Under the pieces are notes generated by a model that did not search any database, was not told the DNA's origin, and saw nothing but the letters and a program-made list of their open reading frames with translations. 64,000 bases of DNA from Pyronema omphalodes. Its lineage: Eukaryota > Ascomycota > Pezizomycetes > Pezizales > Pyronemataceae. Location of the stretch: assembly GCA_024516155.1 (NCBI GenBank), contig JAJJXM010000002.1, positions 744,001 through 808,000 on the forward strand, written 5' to 3'. Position numbers and translations under genes: made by a program. Below, piece by piece: positions 12,629 through 25,414 of the stretch (positions within the stretch are counted from its first letter, which is position 1; each line of letters starts with the position of its first letter).

Positions 12629-13687
12629 ATGCCCCGACACCGCCAAACCTTCCACCACTACAAGCCTTCAGCTCAACCTTCGCACTTCAAATCAACCGAG
12701 TCACAGTCTGCAACGCCATCTTCGGAACGCTCCGTCAACACCCTTCTCACACAACTACGTCTCTCCACCCCTTCCGAGACCGCCCGCGCTACTCCTGTCA
12801 CAACCACTTCACTTCCACCCTCGCTCGCCTCCCTACTCGGAACACCAGCTCTCCCGCCTCCTCGTCCCCGTACTGTAGTTGGCCTTCCACGCTTCCGTCG
12901 AACCCCAGGCCCTCCACCACCAGCCTCATGGCTCCTCCCATCTGAAGAATCTTCGGCGGCATCCTCTACCGTCTCCTTTGGCGATGAGCCACGACCCCAG
13001 CTTCCAGGGTTAATGCGACCCTCAAGAGATACCTTATTCTCACTTGCAATCGACCGTATTGTAGGGAACTGGAAGTTTCATGAGAATTTCGATATGCACT
13101 ACATCCCACAACTACCTGTACGGATCAAGAGTTTGATGCTATCGCGGCTTGCTGAGAGGGGACCCATAGACGCGGGAATGTTCAGGGTGCTGTTCGAAGA
13201 AGGTGCGGAAGAGGTGACACATTTAGATTTATCTGGGTCGAGATTAGGGGAGTTGGCCAGGTTTTTCAGGAGTGAGGAGACTGTAGAAGAGAGTTGGGAA
13301 GAGGAGGGAGAGGAGAAAAAGAAAAAGTGGAGTCAGGTTACACATTTATCGGTGGCGGATCCGGAGGTGATAGATTGGCGGGCATTAGAGAGAATACTAG
13401 AGGCTTGCCCAGGAGTGACGCATCTGGTGATTAGAGGCTGGGATATGGATGACGGAAGAGTTAGGACAGTGGCGAAAAAGAGCTTATGTTTGGAGTGGCT
13501 ATATACGGGGATGATTGAGGGTGGGTTAGAAGTTTGGGGAAAGGAGTGGAGGGGAATCAAGGAGGTGGTTGTGCCGAGTGGTGCAGAACAATTGGGAAAG
13601 TTGGTGAGAGAGGTCAGGAAAAGATCGGGGGGTGGGTGGGTGAGGTTTGTTTCGGAGTCTACTATCCGCGGCGAATATGAAGATTAA
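12629..13687 (+). CDS. Conserved fungal protein with Pro-rich N-terminus and LRR-like region
   Basis: Single-exon frame of 352 aa; function unknown. Residues ~34-110 carry a module I recognise only as a conserved fungal pattern: SVNTLLTQLR, then SLPPSLASLLG, then PPPRPR and GPPPPASWLLP. The second half has leucine-rich-like elements (VTHLDLSGSRLGELARFF; VTHLSVADPEVIDW; ACPGVTHLVIRGW) separated by an acidic/Lys stretch, which suggests a short LRR or F-box-LRR-type fold. No F-box, signal peptide or membrane segment is evident. The ATG at 12629 is the first in frame. The C-terminus ends in a charged tail after RFVSEST. Coding is supported by length, composition and the repeated VTHL pattern. No neighbour suggests a role. 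Confidence 0.7.
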   Translation: MPRHRQTFHHYKPSAQPSHFKSTESQSATPSSERSVNTLLTQLRLSTPSETARATPVTTTSLPPSLASLLGTPALPPPRPRTVVGLPRFRRTPGPPPPASWLLPSEESSAASSTVSFGDEPRPQLPGLMRPSRDTLFSLAIDRIVGNWKFHENFDMHYIPQLPVRIKSLMLSRLAERGPIDAGMFRVLFEEGAEEVTHLDLSGSRLGELARFFRSEETVEESWEEEGEEKKKKWSQVTHLSVADPEVIDWRALERILEACPGVTHLVIRGWDMDDGRVRTVAKKSLCLEWLYTGMIEGGLEVWGKEWRGIKEVVVPSGAEQLGKLVREVRKRSGGGWVRFVSESTIRGEYED

Positions 13688-14800
13688 TCTTAATATCAAT
13701 ATATACCACGTTTTAGGTCTGAAGTTGCAGCAAACAAGCGTTTATATGCCACCTTGTGGTTAGAACTTGAGACCTCTATCCAATTCTTTGGACTATAAAG
13801 CACCTCTTGATACCCGCTTTATCTACCCAACCAACTATCTGATACGACTATCTATCCGCGGAAATACTTCAATACCTTTAGAACTACGTTGCATATACAC
13901 AAATACGATTATTCAAAGCACATCGTTGGGAATTTGTTGCTTTACTATGACGACGCATTTATCGCCTCCTACAGTATGTACAATATCCAAGATAGTATTT
14001 TGTAATGATTAACTTTGAACCATGTTACGGTTCTTCCAACAAAATCTTGATGCAGCATGGGATATCTCGTCACTCGTTTTCCCACTCGATCGCAGGCTTT
14101 AGCCCTTGCGGCCCGAATCGGACTAGCAGAACGAGTTCAAAGCTTGATATTGTCCATTTACTTAGAACAATAATTGCTCCGTTATCAATCTTTTAGCATA
14201 AAACATGCATATTATTCGGAACTTACACCTAAGAACAACCCGTGTAATGGCATGCATGTGGGCCGTGGCCCCTTTTACGGGCATAAATGCACAGTGTAAG
14301 TTGAGAATTTACTAACGACAACCACAAAATATTTACGGTAACAAAATTATCCCTCGAAAATTATCGCGTTTTTGGCATAGGAAAACAATTTTTTGGACCG
14401 AAGAGTATGGAAAGCCGTGTTTGACATACAAGTCTATACGCGGGAGCTCATGGTAATAAAAGCGTTTGACCAAATAGACAGCCATGTTTGTGTATAGAGA
14501 CACAGGGTGCCATGCAATTTTGACAACCGATACATTAAACAACGCAGTCACCTTTACTCATCAGAAACGTGTGTCTTCGCCATGAAAATATAGCATCTTG
14601 GTCATATCTCTCGCTACTCGTCAAACGTGCACTATTTCAGGTTTCTGTGAAACTGCTGTAGCATCGCATTACCGCTGGATACACTGCATATACACTTTCA
14701 AGCCATGCGCCACAAATCATTGTTATTTCTATTTCCACCCTGATCAGGGCCTCGCGCATAAGTAAAGCTGTCCTTCCATAATTCTCACTGTGAACGCAAT
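13688..14800. other. Intergenic region, nothing recognised
   Basis: Contains the 3' flank of the LRR-like gene and the promoter of the following 7-TM gene. Small open frames have no recognisable features. Confidence 0.5.
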
Positions 14801-16304
14801 ATGAAGACGCTATCAACTACGGAAATCCTGACACTCTATGAAGCACACAAATCAGATTTTCTACCACCTAACTATGATAAATATATAGCATTCCACGTTA
14901 CAACTACCATCCTCTTCATTCTTCTGGTAATATTTCGATTTATTCACCAGTATAGAATGCGGGGGGAAGGTAAATTGGTTTTTCTCATCGACAACGTCTG
15001 CATCTCAGTTGCAGCGACTATTATCACTATTTGGACATGGTCTTCCACGAAAAGTCGCATTTCTTTTGCGAAGTATCAGTATTACGAACAACCCGAGCCA
15101 CCAAGCTGGAAACCCGAGGCACGCAGAGTAAGTCTCATCTGAACCTAAGCCGCATCGTCGTTAAACATTTCTAAGAATGAATAGGAAAAATACCTTCATG
15201 GAATTGCATATCTTGTAGTTCTTTGGCTCATTAGATCTGCTTTTTTATCCATGTATTTTCGGATTGTTCCAGAACATCAGAGATTCCTTCGAAAATTCTT
15301 GTACTTTAACACTGCGTATGCTGCGGCTACCTTTTGTATAAATATGGGGATACAGATACTTTGGTGCTTGCCAATAAGTTCAGTATGTGAGTATTATCCG
15401 CCTGTCTCTGTGTAATAGCCGTACTTATTGATAAAGTCCGATCAGGAGAATACGCTTGTTATGTCAGTTTGGAAAAAGAGCCAATTATAATTCTTTTCAT
15501 TAGTAATATCACTAGTGATGTTTGTAGTAAGTGGATAGCCTGCCTTTTCTATATTCTGATCTTTACTAATCGACTGGGTTAGTAATGGCAATACCTCTTC
15601 TCACCCTACATTCACTAAACCTTACCGGAAAGCGCGAAGTATATGCGCTTATATTTGTTTATATACTGGGAGCTGTATCTATGACGGCGTCAACTGTACG
15701 ATTCGGGTTTACAATGAGTCTCTTGTCTAGAGCACAACTTTTGACGCAAAACTTTTGGTCGATTACATATGCACTCAACTACGCAACTCCAATTACGGAA
15801 ATATTTTTTGGCCTGAACATGGATGAGCTAATTCAGTTCTGGTGTGAAATGGAGGTATTTACAGCGGCGGTTGCGGTTTGCTTGCCCAGTTTGAGAAGTT
15901 TCTTGCAGAGGAGATTGTCGACACAGACATTACACCAAGATTTAATATCCTCTGATACGGATGACCAAGACATGGAAGCAGGACCAAGGCCTGCGCCTGG
16001 AGGAATGTTAGCACAACTAGAGCAAGAAGCTCAGGAGTACGACAGATGCAAGACTTCACCAGAACTTAAAGGCAAGAAAGCTGGAAGATCGACACCGGGA
16101 GGTTTATTGGCACAATTGGAGGCAGAAGCTCAGGAGTACGACAGATGCGCGAATTCACCAGAACCAAAAGGCAGGAAAGCTGGAGGAGCGGCACCGGGAG
16201 GGTTGTTGGCGCAATTGGAGGCAGAAGCACAGAAGTATGATAGAATCCAGGCGACAGGAGAACCAGAAATACGGCCACCAACACCACCGCCGAAAGACAG
16301 ATGA
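14801..16304 (+). CDS. Seven-TM rhodopsin-domain (PTH11-like) membrane protein with tandem C-terminal repeats
   Basis: Exons 14801-15127, 15185-15386, 15437-15526, 15583-16304; introns 57, 50 and 56 nt; 446 aa. Seven hydrophobic segments are visible. They include FHVTTTILFILLVIF, VCISVAATIITIW, LVVLWLIRSAFL, ATFCINMGIQILWCL, IIILFISNITSDVCIMAIPLL, ALIFVYILGAVSM and FTAAVAVCLPSL. The order, the SNITSDVCIMAIPLLTLHS element and the CLPSLR end match the fungal rhodopsin-domain family that includes PTH11-like receptors. The reading of exons 2-4 was set by alignment to the paralogue at 18445-19544. The cytoplasmic tail has three 33-aa repeats of the form PGGLLAQLEAEAQEYDR. The ligand is unknown. 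No CFEM domain is present. Confidence 0.82.
15996..16250 (+). repeat. Coding minisatellite, 99-bp unit, about 2.6 copies
   Basis: Units start at 15996, 16095 and 16194. Each encodes 33 residues beginning PGG(M/L)LAQLE and containing AQEYDR and a PELKGKKAG-like linker; the third copy is partial. Units 2 and 3 are more alike than either is to unit 1. Confidence 0.9.
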
Positions 16305-18444
16305 AAGCTATAATGAAAAAAAAGTTAACAGGGATTTCTTTGAGATTTTCGTGGTCTTTGATTTGATAATTAAAAGACCTGCATTTTCTACCGTGAAGAT
16401 GATCAACGATGATTATTACACTGCAATCAACCAAGACCGGCACTAGAAAATCTTATTCACACCACACCTATGGGCAGTGTCAACCTTTGATTACTTCGTG
16501 GCAACATTCAACAATGTACATTAGTTGCCCACTCACCTGTGGTGTTACTTTCAAAAGCTTCCTCCGCAGACCTCGCCCAAAGCCTACCGAAAACATCAAC
16601 CTAGAGCCTATCATAGCCTCCCTCGAAAACACCAGTCTGCTGCTCCAATTTACCTCCTTTATGCTACACCTCTTTTGAAACGTTCCTGCTTTGGGAAACT
16701 TAGTGTCAAGAGGTTTCAGCGTAAGTGTACCTGTCGATACGTAAGGTTTACCGATATGGTAATTGTGAGTGCAAGCTGGGGTGTTCTGTAGGCTAGCCGC
16801 TAGCAATCCAGGCCTCGTATATGGGTGATATGAAGGGTTCAACGTATAGGACATTCCGACCCTTAGTATTATTATTGGTCGTGGTCCAAACTCTTTACTA
16901 TCTCAGATTGAGATGTGTATTTTTGGAATGGTTTAAAAGATATACACAACACTTGAGAGGGTTGGCAGCTTGGTAGGTGGGGGAGGAGGAGATAAATTTA
17001 ACGAAGAGCTAGTATAGAAGAATAGAACTAGCTATAGATGTAAATGTAGAAATTTGTTTTTTATGGCTGATAGACGTTGGATAGTTAAAACTACGGTCAT
17101 GTATTATATGAGTTTACCTCCACAATGTACTTTAAAGATTGGCAACTGAGCTGTCAAATGGTTTTAACCACATGTAATCAAAATTTTTATGAAATTTTTT
17201 TTCTTGATGCGTCTCATTTAAAACCACCGTATTTACAATGATAAATCCCTGGATTTAATAAACTTAACGGGTTCATATATTATACGACATATGGCGATGC
17301 TTTGAATTACCAATTATATATTATCACTCCATTGTCCACATCATTTCTCTCTCTTACGAGATTATCCACCTCGCTACCAGAACGTAGTCCGGGATTAAAC
17401 AGTAGTGGATTCCAACAGAACTGTTGAACAGCTAATCTTACTGATCCAAGGGAAAGTAGGGCATGATCAAGGCGCATCAAAAAGCCCCGAAGTGCAAAGC
17501 GGTAGTTTTTCGCCAACTGGCGTCTGGCGTCTGGCCACGGTTTCGTGGCAACATAACCCACACGGATCAAAAAGAAGGTTCGAGTCTACTACCTATTGGT
17601 GGCGTGACCTGGGAAAGTGATCAACCTACGAGCATTTGTGTTGTCAATGCATCTTAGAGGCTGAAACCACCACACCTGAAGAAAAAGGCCGAACGCCTCA
17701 AAGGAAGCGCAATGTGGGGAGATGAAAGTCTAAATTTGGCTTTCTTATTCCGAGATTGGCAGACAATATGAGCATGATCTGATCATGGTACTACTCTCTT
17801 CTTTCTTAATAGAAATTTTCCTCTTTTTTCCTTTATTTTCTCTGTTCATTTCCTTTGCTAGACAGATTCAAGGCGCTTAGGAGATTATGAGGCATCACTA
17901 GATCGCTTAGAACACAAAGGAGAGATTCGACTTTCTTCTATCTTGCATGGGCCTTTTAGGCTTCAGTCAGCGTATGATTAAATCAATAAATAAGTAATAG
18001 CCCCCATCTAACTATTCTACAATCCCGATTTGCAGCGGGTATTAAGCTACCGCATATACTCAAAACAAAAGCCGAGAAAGCCACACCGTTGTAGGCCTAA
18101 AGGGCAACTCCACACTACTCTCCACAAAATTTTTCTTTGGGTGCAGCCAGGCTTGATTATCGCTAGTGGGGAACTATACACATTTCTGATGGCAGACCTG
18201 CGCATGCTTCCAACCTCCACAGTAACTTGGCGTTGTATCCGGGTAAATGCTGTGAACGCCTCCAAAATATGCTGTATCCCTCCTCCCCCAATATATTCTG
18301 CCGTATTACTTCTTCCACCCTTCCCTCGTCTTTTCATCGACGGAGTGATTCCAACTGCTCTGCATTCCCAAAATCCCCAAACAATCTATGCTGCACTACC
18401 CTTCCCAGCGTCTATTCCAATTCATATTCTACCTAACCTCTAAC
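16305..18444. other. Intergenic region between two convergent genes
   Basis: Both flanking 7-TM genes end here. No convincing gene was seen. A 124-codon minus frame near 16480-16854 has no recognisable motif. A tRNA-like fold near 17502-17593 was examined and rejected. Confidence 0.5.
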
Positions 18445-19544
18445 CTAAGCCCCCCCTCCATGCTTCCTCTTCTTCATGTATAATCTCCTCAGACTTGGTA
18501 AACAAAACGCCAATATCGCCGAGCAATATTCCACCGTCGCCAAATTCTTCAGCATATTATCAACATTCTGACTAAGTACAGCTTTCTCAGTATAAATCAT
18601 TATCTCTCTAAACTCCTGGGGTCCAGTTTTCCCCCATCTTCTATTCGACGCTAATTCAAACCCTACTATAATCGTAAAGAATCTAAACATTGCGCTTATA
18701 AGTGATAAAAGCCCAATTAAATAACTCAAGATCAACACATATTTCTCCCTAGTCCCTCGTATTGTGTAACTCCGTAGCATCAAAAGTGGAATAGCAAGTA
18801 TCCCTAAATCCGACGTAACATTGCTGAAGGAAAGTATCGAGATAGATTCGACGCTCAGAAGCGCGCTGCAATGTCTTTTTACAGGCATCAGAGTAGTAGC
18901 TATAGGATGTCCAACGGTCCAATTTGCCTTAACTGGCCGGCACCAAAATAGGTGGATGGCAAAGTTGAGTGAGAATGTAATCAGGACATAGAAAGTTACG
19001 ATAAAGATGATTCGATGGATAATCGGGTTGACATTAGCGGGGACAACTTTCGAGAACATTGATAAATATGCCAGTTTGATTAACCAAATTGTCATGATAT
19101 AAAGGAAGCCTGCGATGAAATATATCTTTTTTTATCAAGGGATTTTGTCAGCTTTTGTTTTTGGATTTTGTAAGTTGTTATAAGATAATGGATGTAGAGT
19201 ATTACCGTATGTGCTTCCACTGTCCAATTAGGTGCATTCTTCGCTCCTACTTCCCAAGTCCTAAATTCAAGCCTTTGCTTTGTTGAAAGTCCCGTCCAGA
19301 TAATAATAAAAGCCGTAGCCAAAACGATACAAAAATCCGCAACATCACCGGCCTGCTTAGCCTGTTCCGTAATTGGAGTTTTTCGTTTCCATTGTTCCAC
19401 AAACCTAAGAATAAGAACAATAACAACAATCGAAACACAGATAATGTCGAATATAATCCAAGCGTTGTAATTAGGTGGCGTTTCAACGCTAATGAAGTTT
19501 TTGTATATTCCCTGAGAAACTGGTTTTTGTTGAAGAGACGTCAT
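18445..19544 (-). CDS. Seven-TM rhodopsin-domain (PTH11-like) membrane protein, paralogue
   Basis: Exons (minus): 19544-19206 and 19125-18445; one 80-nt intron; 339 aa. Hydrophobic segments include WIIFDIICVSIVVIVLILRF, VADFCIVLATAFIIIW, FLYIMTIWLIKLAYLSMF, VTFYVLITFSLNFAIHLFWC, ILSFSNVTSDLGILAIPLLML, YVLILSYLIGLLSLISAMFRF and VEYCSAILAFCLPSLRR. The acceptor was chosen so exon 2 reads in frame and aligns with the + strand paralogue at 14801 (GIAYLVVLWLIRSAFLSMYF versus GFLYIMTIWLIKLAYLSMFS). An AG nearer the ATG would give a stop. The shared LFW/LWC-P, SN(I/V)TSD, AIPLL and CLPSLR elements show common ancestry. This copy lacks the long repeated tail of its neighbour and ends in a basic KKRKHGGGA. 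Confidence 0.82.
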
Positions 19545-21186
19545 GATGTGGGCTTGGAGATCCGAGACAGTAATGCAGTTAACCGCGCGAGATGGGAAAG
19601 AGATGTTGTTTTTATAAAATCACCAATCCCTGGGGGGAGTAATGTACATGCGTGCACTTTGGAAATGGCGGAAGGTATGGCAGTTATGTGGCGTAGAAAA
19701 GTGTAGCGTGAGAATATGGTGATCATTATGCAACTAGGCACATTATTTAAAAGGCAATTTTGACGAGAGAATGTGCCGCGAGAAATACCATGAGAGTACC
19801 GTGTCTACCTATCAGTTTGAAAAGTTCCACATAGTTAGCACAGCACTTCAAGAACTCAAAACCATCCAAAAAAATCCAAAAAACCCCCATTGGCTTTAAA
19901 TCCCAACCAGATTCCAACCTTCCTAAATCCAACAATACTCCGACCTAAACCCATGCCAACACCAACAGCGGTAACGCTATTGCTTAGTGATATCAAAACC
20001 TGCACATTACATCTCTTGGCATTCAAGTAATCTACCATTCCCTTTCATTTACTTCCAGAACAGCAATACAGCAGGTGCAAAATAAGCCCCCCCTTTGTAA
20101 AGGATCTACAGACTACAGAAGAGCCTATCTATACACTGGCAACCATGCCCCTAATTATATTGATTTGATTTTAATTTGATTTAATTTAATCATATGCTGA
20201 TATGCTGACCGAGGCCTGCGGGACCGTAGACGTATCCATATAAAGATATGCTTACGTAAAGGAAGACTTGGCGTGAGTGATGGGTTGGGATTTGGAGTCC
20301 GCAAAAGGTGGACTAATATAGTTCAATGTATTATACACTGTGCAGACGTTTCTTGTGTTAAATGTATTGATGGTATTCACTGCCTAGTCCCTCAAGCTTT
20401 TTTTTGGTGGGTAAAGAAAACAAGTAAGAAAATGATATATGTATACCGATAAAGTTTCTTGGGATTTACCTTTAAATTACAAGTGAGATTCCATGACGAT
20501 AGCTGTGGGGATATAGGAATATGGGCATACATACAAGTATGTAATCACTCAAGTCACCACATATTGTGATTAATTCCCCAACTTCCATACCAACCACCTC
20601 ACAGCTCAAACACCCAGAAAATTTCAAGCACACCATTCATTCTATTAACCTACTACATCTATGCACAACTCACCCCCTAAGTACACTAATTTCAATCACT
20701 AAATTTTGTCCTCCGCCTACTTTCCACCACATCATCATTCACCATATCATTCACAAAAAAAGGCAAGAAAGAGAAAACGAAAGAAACGAAGCAGGAAAAG
20801 AAAAAAAACGAAAGGTAGAGAAAACTGACAAGAAAGAAAGAAAGAAGAAGATATAACACACCAAAACGCCAAAATAAACAACGCAACACAACATAACATA
20901 ACAGAAGAATAAGTTAATATCTTCCACCAGGGCTCTTTTTGGGGCCTTTCTAGAGTTATTATTATATACCATACCACTCCATTCCATACCAGTTTACCAA
21001 TATGTTCATTATTTAACCATCGATCCTGAATACATAAACCACCCATCCTTTATCCCGCAAGGTCATCACATTAATATCATCGCTTAAGCTGAATTAACCA
21101 AACCTAACCATTTCCTGCCACCTATATTTATATTATAGTTTTTTCGTTTTTATTTTTGTATTATTAACGGTGGATGTTGGAGAGGT
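19545..21186. other. Intergenic region
   Basis: Promoter side of the 7-TM gene and 3' flank of the PI4-kinase. It holds AT-rich and purine-rich stretches (for example 20750-20850, A/G-rich on +). No gene recognised. Confidence 0.5.
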
Positions 21187-24100
21187 TTAGTAGATACCCT
21201 GTGAGAGGTACTGGAACTGGTCATACTGCACAACAAAGTAATCAGTAATTATTCTTCAAAATATGCCATCACTAACGGGACCAGGAAAACTTACCATCCT
21301 CGTGAAATAACTTCCTAAACTCTTCGCCACAAGTCCATCGACAAAATCTCCGGCCTCACTTTCACTCATCTGTAGCACAAACCTCTGCCTAAGCTGATTC
21401 GTGGCATAAAGCGCACCAGACGAGAAGCAAGGCATTCTAGATTCTTTGCCCATCAATTCTACCAAACCGACCAAATTATCGGCACTCTTTCTTAGCGCCT
21501 GGAAAGCTTGTCTACACAAACTCTTGAATCTTGCAAAGTCCTCGGAATCGGGACCTCCCATGACGTCAACGTATTCTTGGGTAAGTTTGAAAGGTGCGGA
21601 TTCGAAACCAACGGATCCAGGGGAGTTCGAAAGCATGAATCCAAAGTCGATGTGGATGATGTGTCCCTGGTTGTCGATTAGGACATTACCGTTGTGACGG
21701 TCCTTCAGTTGGAGGATATAGCAAATGATACTGTAAGCAGCGAGAGAACGGGTGAATGCTTCAACAGCGCTGCGGTAGGTTGGGGTGTCCTCCGCTCCAA
21801 AAGTCTTAATGAAGTGATCCTTCAAAGTTGCAATACGACCACGGGGGTTATTTCCGGAGGCGATGGAAGCAATGGTAAGAGAACGTTTTAGGGAGTGAAG
21901 AGATGTTCCGTTGGTAATGGTTTCAATTAATCCAGAAGACTTTCGTATCGGTTAGTAAACAAAGATCACCAATCAAGAAACAGTAATAAAGCTTACCTCG
22001 CCGGTAACCAAGATTCTCATACGCTTGATCCATACAGGCACCTCGGCGTCGGCCCAGATCTTTCCACAAACATGGATAAGCTGGCACGCAAACGCTTCTT
22101 GTCGTAGGTCCGCACCGGTCTTAACGATGACGGAAAGCAAGTCCCAGTTTTGGCACATTCCATAAGGAGAAGACTTCCGTACACGTTCCCGCTTGGCAGT
22201 CCATTCTTCTCCAAAGGTTGCGGCACTGGGGTCATCGCGATCCGCCTTACGTTCTACTCCGGAGGTCATCTGATCGTTCTCCATGCGAGCTGCTCCAGCC
22301 TCTGTGTTGATATTCTTGGCAGGCTTAGCACCCTCTACCTCATCATCACGGTCGCCAAACACTGGTAGTGGGTTGCTTGCAGTGTTCGCCATAATGGTAT
22401 CGAAAGTAGGAAGGGGAGCAGTTTCTTCAAAGAAGAAACTCTGTTCCTCGAGCGTTTGCATGCTAGCAATAATCTTTGCCTTGATAGCAGCAACCTCAGA
22501 TTTCGGCCGCTTGTTACCGCTAGCTTCAAGCTGTGCAAGCATGTTGGCGGCGGTACGCATGTGGGTGGCTAGAGCGGAAAGATCCGGAGCTTCGCCGTTG
22601 GGACGTCCGGATTTCCTGGGGCTGGGGCTATCTGACCGAGTGGGATCCGAGGAGCGGGGGGTGCCGCCGCGGGAGGCGTTGGTGGACATGCTGTTTGCAC
22701 CGCTGGAGGGACGGGGCCACATGGCTGCTGCGGTGGAGGAGGATTCGCCTCCATGTAGCGCCTCACCGAATTCTTCGCCCATTCCAATCATTGGTGAGGT
22801 TCCAATATCTCCTGCTGAAGGCTCGAAAACACTACTAGGGCCTTCATCCTCGAGATCTTTTCGGGATGAGGTTCTGGGAGCTTCGGAAAGGTCGAATGTG
22901 CGCCGAGTGGTTCCGGATGCCTCTTCTTGCAATAGGTCGGTGAGTAATCTAACGTTCTCCGGTCTCTCGGGATCAAAGTCGAAGTCGTCTCGCAAGATCT
23001 CTACCATGAGAAGATATGGAACTCTTTCCGCACTGTTCAAAACTGTTGCCTCGGCAGGGTTGATCCTCACAATACGGTGATGACTGGTCCTATTTTGAGT
23101 TTGGTGTACGGTTGCGGGGCAGATTACAGGAATGTCAACCTCTGATGGCAAATCGTTATTGAGTAGAGCCAGTTCAGCTCTCAACGCACTCAATCGTGCC
23201 GGTTTTGGAACTTGGACAAGCTTGTTAGAAATCTTATCCAATGCAGACAAAAACTGCTCCTCCCTGCGGAAGTAATTTGCTCGTAGCATATGAATCTTCT
23301 TTGTAGTTGATAGTAAAGTAGGAGTCAAGATTTTGTCCTTGCGTGGGCGGCGACTGACGCTGCTACCGCTGGCACTAGAAGACGACCCTGCTCCCAAAGG
23401 ATTATGCATAGAGTGTCTATTCATTCGTAAATCTGGCAAAGACGGTGAAGCCAATGGCAGATCTGTAGGGGATAATAAATCATTGGCAGAGTTCCGCCTT
23501 TCCAATGGAAAAGGTCTAGAATCTGGCTTGGTCTTTTTCGGAGATGTTGCATCGGGAGTTGCCAATGGCGAGCCCTGTGTTGGTGTATGTAGTGGTGGGG
23601 TGTTTGGACTTGACAGCGACTGCTTCAAAGGTGCTGGCCGCTCTTTCCGTCTTCTAGTCGAAGCCCCAGTAGTTGTCTTGCTACGCACCAATTTAGGCGG
23701 TGTCTCGGTAATCGTGTCTTCCGGGGTTTGCGGTTTTCGTGCCTGGGCAATCGCCAGAGGTCCTGCGAAGCGGGGAAGAATTGGCGCAGCTATGCTGCCA
23801 AGGATCAAGCTCGCAAGTACGGTAATTGGTAACACGTTCTCTTTTAACTTTTCTCGCTTCTTCTGTTCGACTCCACCAAAGACGATATGTTGTACTCGGT
23901 TGTAAATCCGCCGACATACCTATTATTCGTCATGTGTCAATACCCACCAGAGCTGGCCTGTAAGAAATTTTTGGATGGTCCGTGCGCACCTTAAACGCCG
24001 TTGACTGCGGATTCCCGGATAAGTCGTGTAGATGTGTCTGGAAAAGCCAGAATGTCTATTTCGATTGTTAGCATGCTTCTGCAGCTTCTTCTCAAGCTCC

Positions 24101-24496
24101 GCGCTCTGCGAGGTAACAACGTCATACCAAAAGTGCACCATGTGCTGACTGTTCACACAGCTCAAAAATGAAGTCTTCCAATGCCACCGACTGCATGTTG
24201 TCGTTGCTGACTAGTAAATGGCATAGTTGTGGTAGAAAAAACTCGATCTGGTCATAGCTAAACTCGCGAAGCTTTGTACAGAGCAAATGGTGAACGCCAA
24301 TTTGCTCGGAATATCGACTGCATTATTCGAGTAAAAAAGTAAGCCAGACACCCTCACAAGCATCACTACCCATTCCACCGATACGCAATGCAGCTTTAGC
24401 GAACGAAGGGATGCCTTACGCCAAGTAGGTAACCGTGTAAAAAGGATCATCAATGAATTGCTCCGAGTTGATGAGTCTGAGCAATAATTGAGACAT
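21187..24496 (-). CDS. pik1: Phosphatidylinositol 4-kinase, Pik1/PI4K-beta type
   Basis: Makes PI4P at the Golgi, needed for secretion. Exons (minus): 24496-24420, 24317-24128, 24055-23990, 23919-21997, 21939-21295, 21225-21187; introns 102, 72, 70, 57 and 69 nt; 979 aa. The N-terminus has the lipid-kinase-unique helical domain: MSQLLLRLINSEQF, RYSEQIGVHHLLC, FSYDQIEFFLPQLCHLL, TFWLFQTHLHDLSGNPQ and YNRVQHIVFGG. A long Ser/Pro-rich linker follows. The kinase core has GADLRQEAFACQLI (N-lobe, ~710), the catalytic loop KDRHNGN (Asp ~832) and IIHIDFGF (DFG ~850). It ends YLSQGIY, as in Pik1. The start ATG sits in a CACCACCATG context and gives the expected Pik1 N-terminus. All junctions fit both frame and family sequence. 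Confidence 0.93.
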
Positions 24497-25414
24497 GGTG
24501 GTGCTCGCCGAGAGAAGGTAGAAGAGCGGGGCTCCTCGTTTGGCGTTGACGAGCTAGGTGCGGAGTTCTAGGAAGCTTTGGTAGCGGGTGAAGGCGAAGA
24601 AAGGACTCGGCGTGAAGAGCTCTGGCACGTCGGGGACAGTTAGGCGTGTAGTAGCGCGCACAATGTCGATGCGAGTAGTATTTTATCAGATGAATTCGGT
24701 ACTCGATGGCAGAGTCGACAACGACGAGTTGAGACCACTCGTTCACAGCTGAGGGAGTGGAGGGGGAAGTTCGGAAGAAGAGAGTGTCGTTAGTTGTTGC
24801 TAAGTTGACCTTTCGTGAATGGTGACAAGAAGGTGGGTGTTGGTTGGGCTAACATGCACTAAGGACTATAGTAGTAGCGAGTGGGCGGCCGACGGTACAC
24901 TGTCACTCGGCGGATGTGATGAGAGCTGCACCCCTTTCGAGGCCTTTCCACCGCGCCGACCGACACCGCAGCGTCAAATAGACGACCAGGGAATATCCGA
25001 AGAACTGGTGTCCAGTCGGCAGCAATGACGAGAAATGAGGATGAAATGAGGAGCAGCAGCGCTTCATGACGATACTGAATCGAACTGCAACTGAACAATT
25101 CATTTCACCAAACATTGAAGCCAGGAGCGCCAAGTGTCCTTTAGTGCAACCTCACCCATTCCCGGTAATTCCACCGACACGCTGGTGTTGTGGTTGTGGG
25201 GAAGGGGAGGGGAGGGGAAGGGAGGGGAGGGGAAGGGTGAGGGAGGAGGGTGGGACGAGTGATCACAGGGGGACAGACCGGGGGAGGGGAGGTAGAGGCG
25301 GGGTGGGAGGGGGGAGGGGGAGATCTGATCGGATCAGGACAACAGTAACGGTTCACAAGATGCATTAGAATCGATGAATTTATAATTACACATACAAACA
25401 CATGAATTTTAAGC
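24497..25414. other. Intergenic region with a G-rich tract
   Basis: Promoter side of the PI4-kinase gene and 3' flank of the hydrolase gene. A long GGGGA/GGGAAG-type purine tract runs at about 25199-25325. No gene recognised. Confidence 0.5.
25199..25325. repeat. G-rich purine tract (GGGGA-like repeats)
   Basis: Irregular repeats of GGGGA, GGGAAG and GAGG on the + strand with several runs of four or more G. Many G4-capable clusters lie between the PI4-kinase promoter and the hydrolase 3' end. Confidence 0.85.

Noticed and set aside
16480..16854. 124-codon minus-strand frame as a gene
   Set aside because: No recognisable motif, no upstream exon and ordinary composition; could be chance.
17502..17593. 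tRNA-like fold (GGTAGT near 17502 pairing with ACTACC near 17588, and GGTTCGAGTC in between)
   Set aside because: The T-arm stem has mismatches and no proper D or anticodon arm can be drawn; chance or a decayed remnant.
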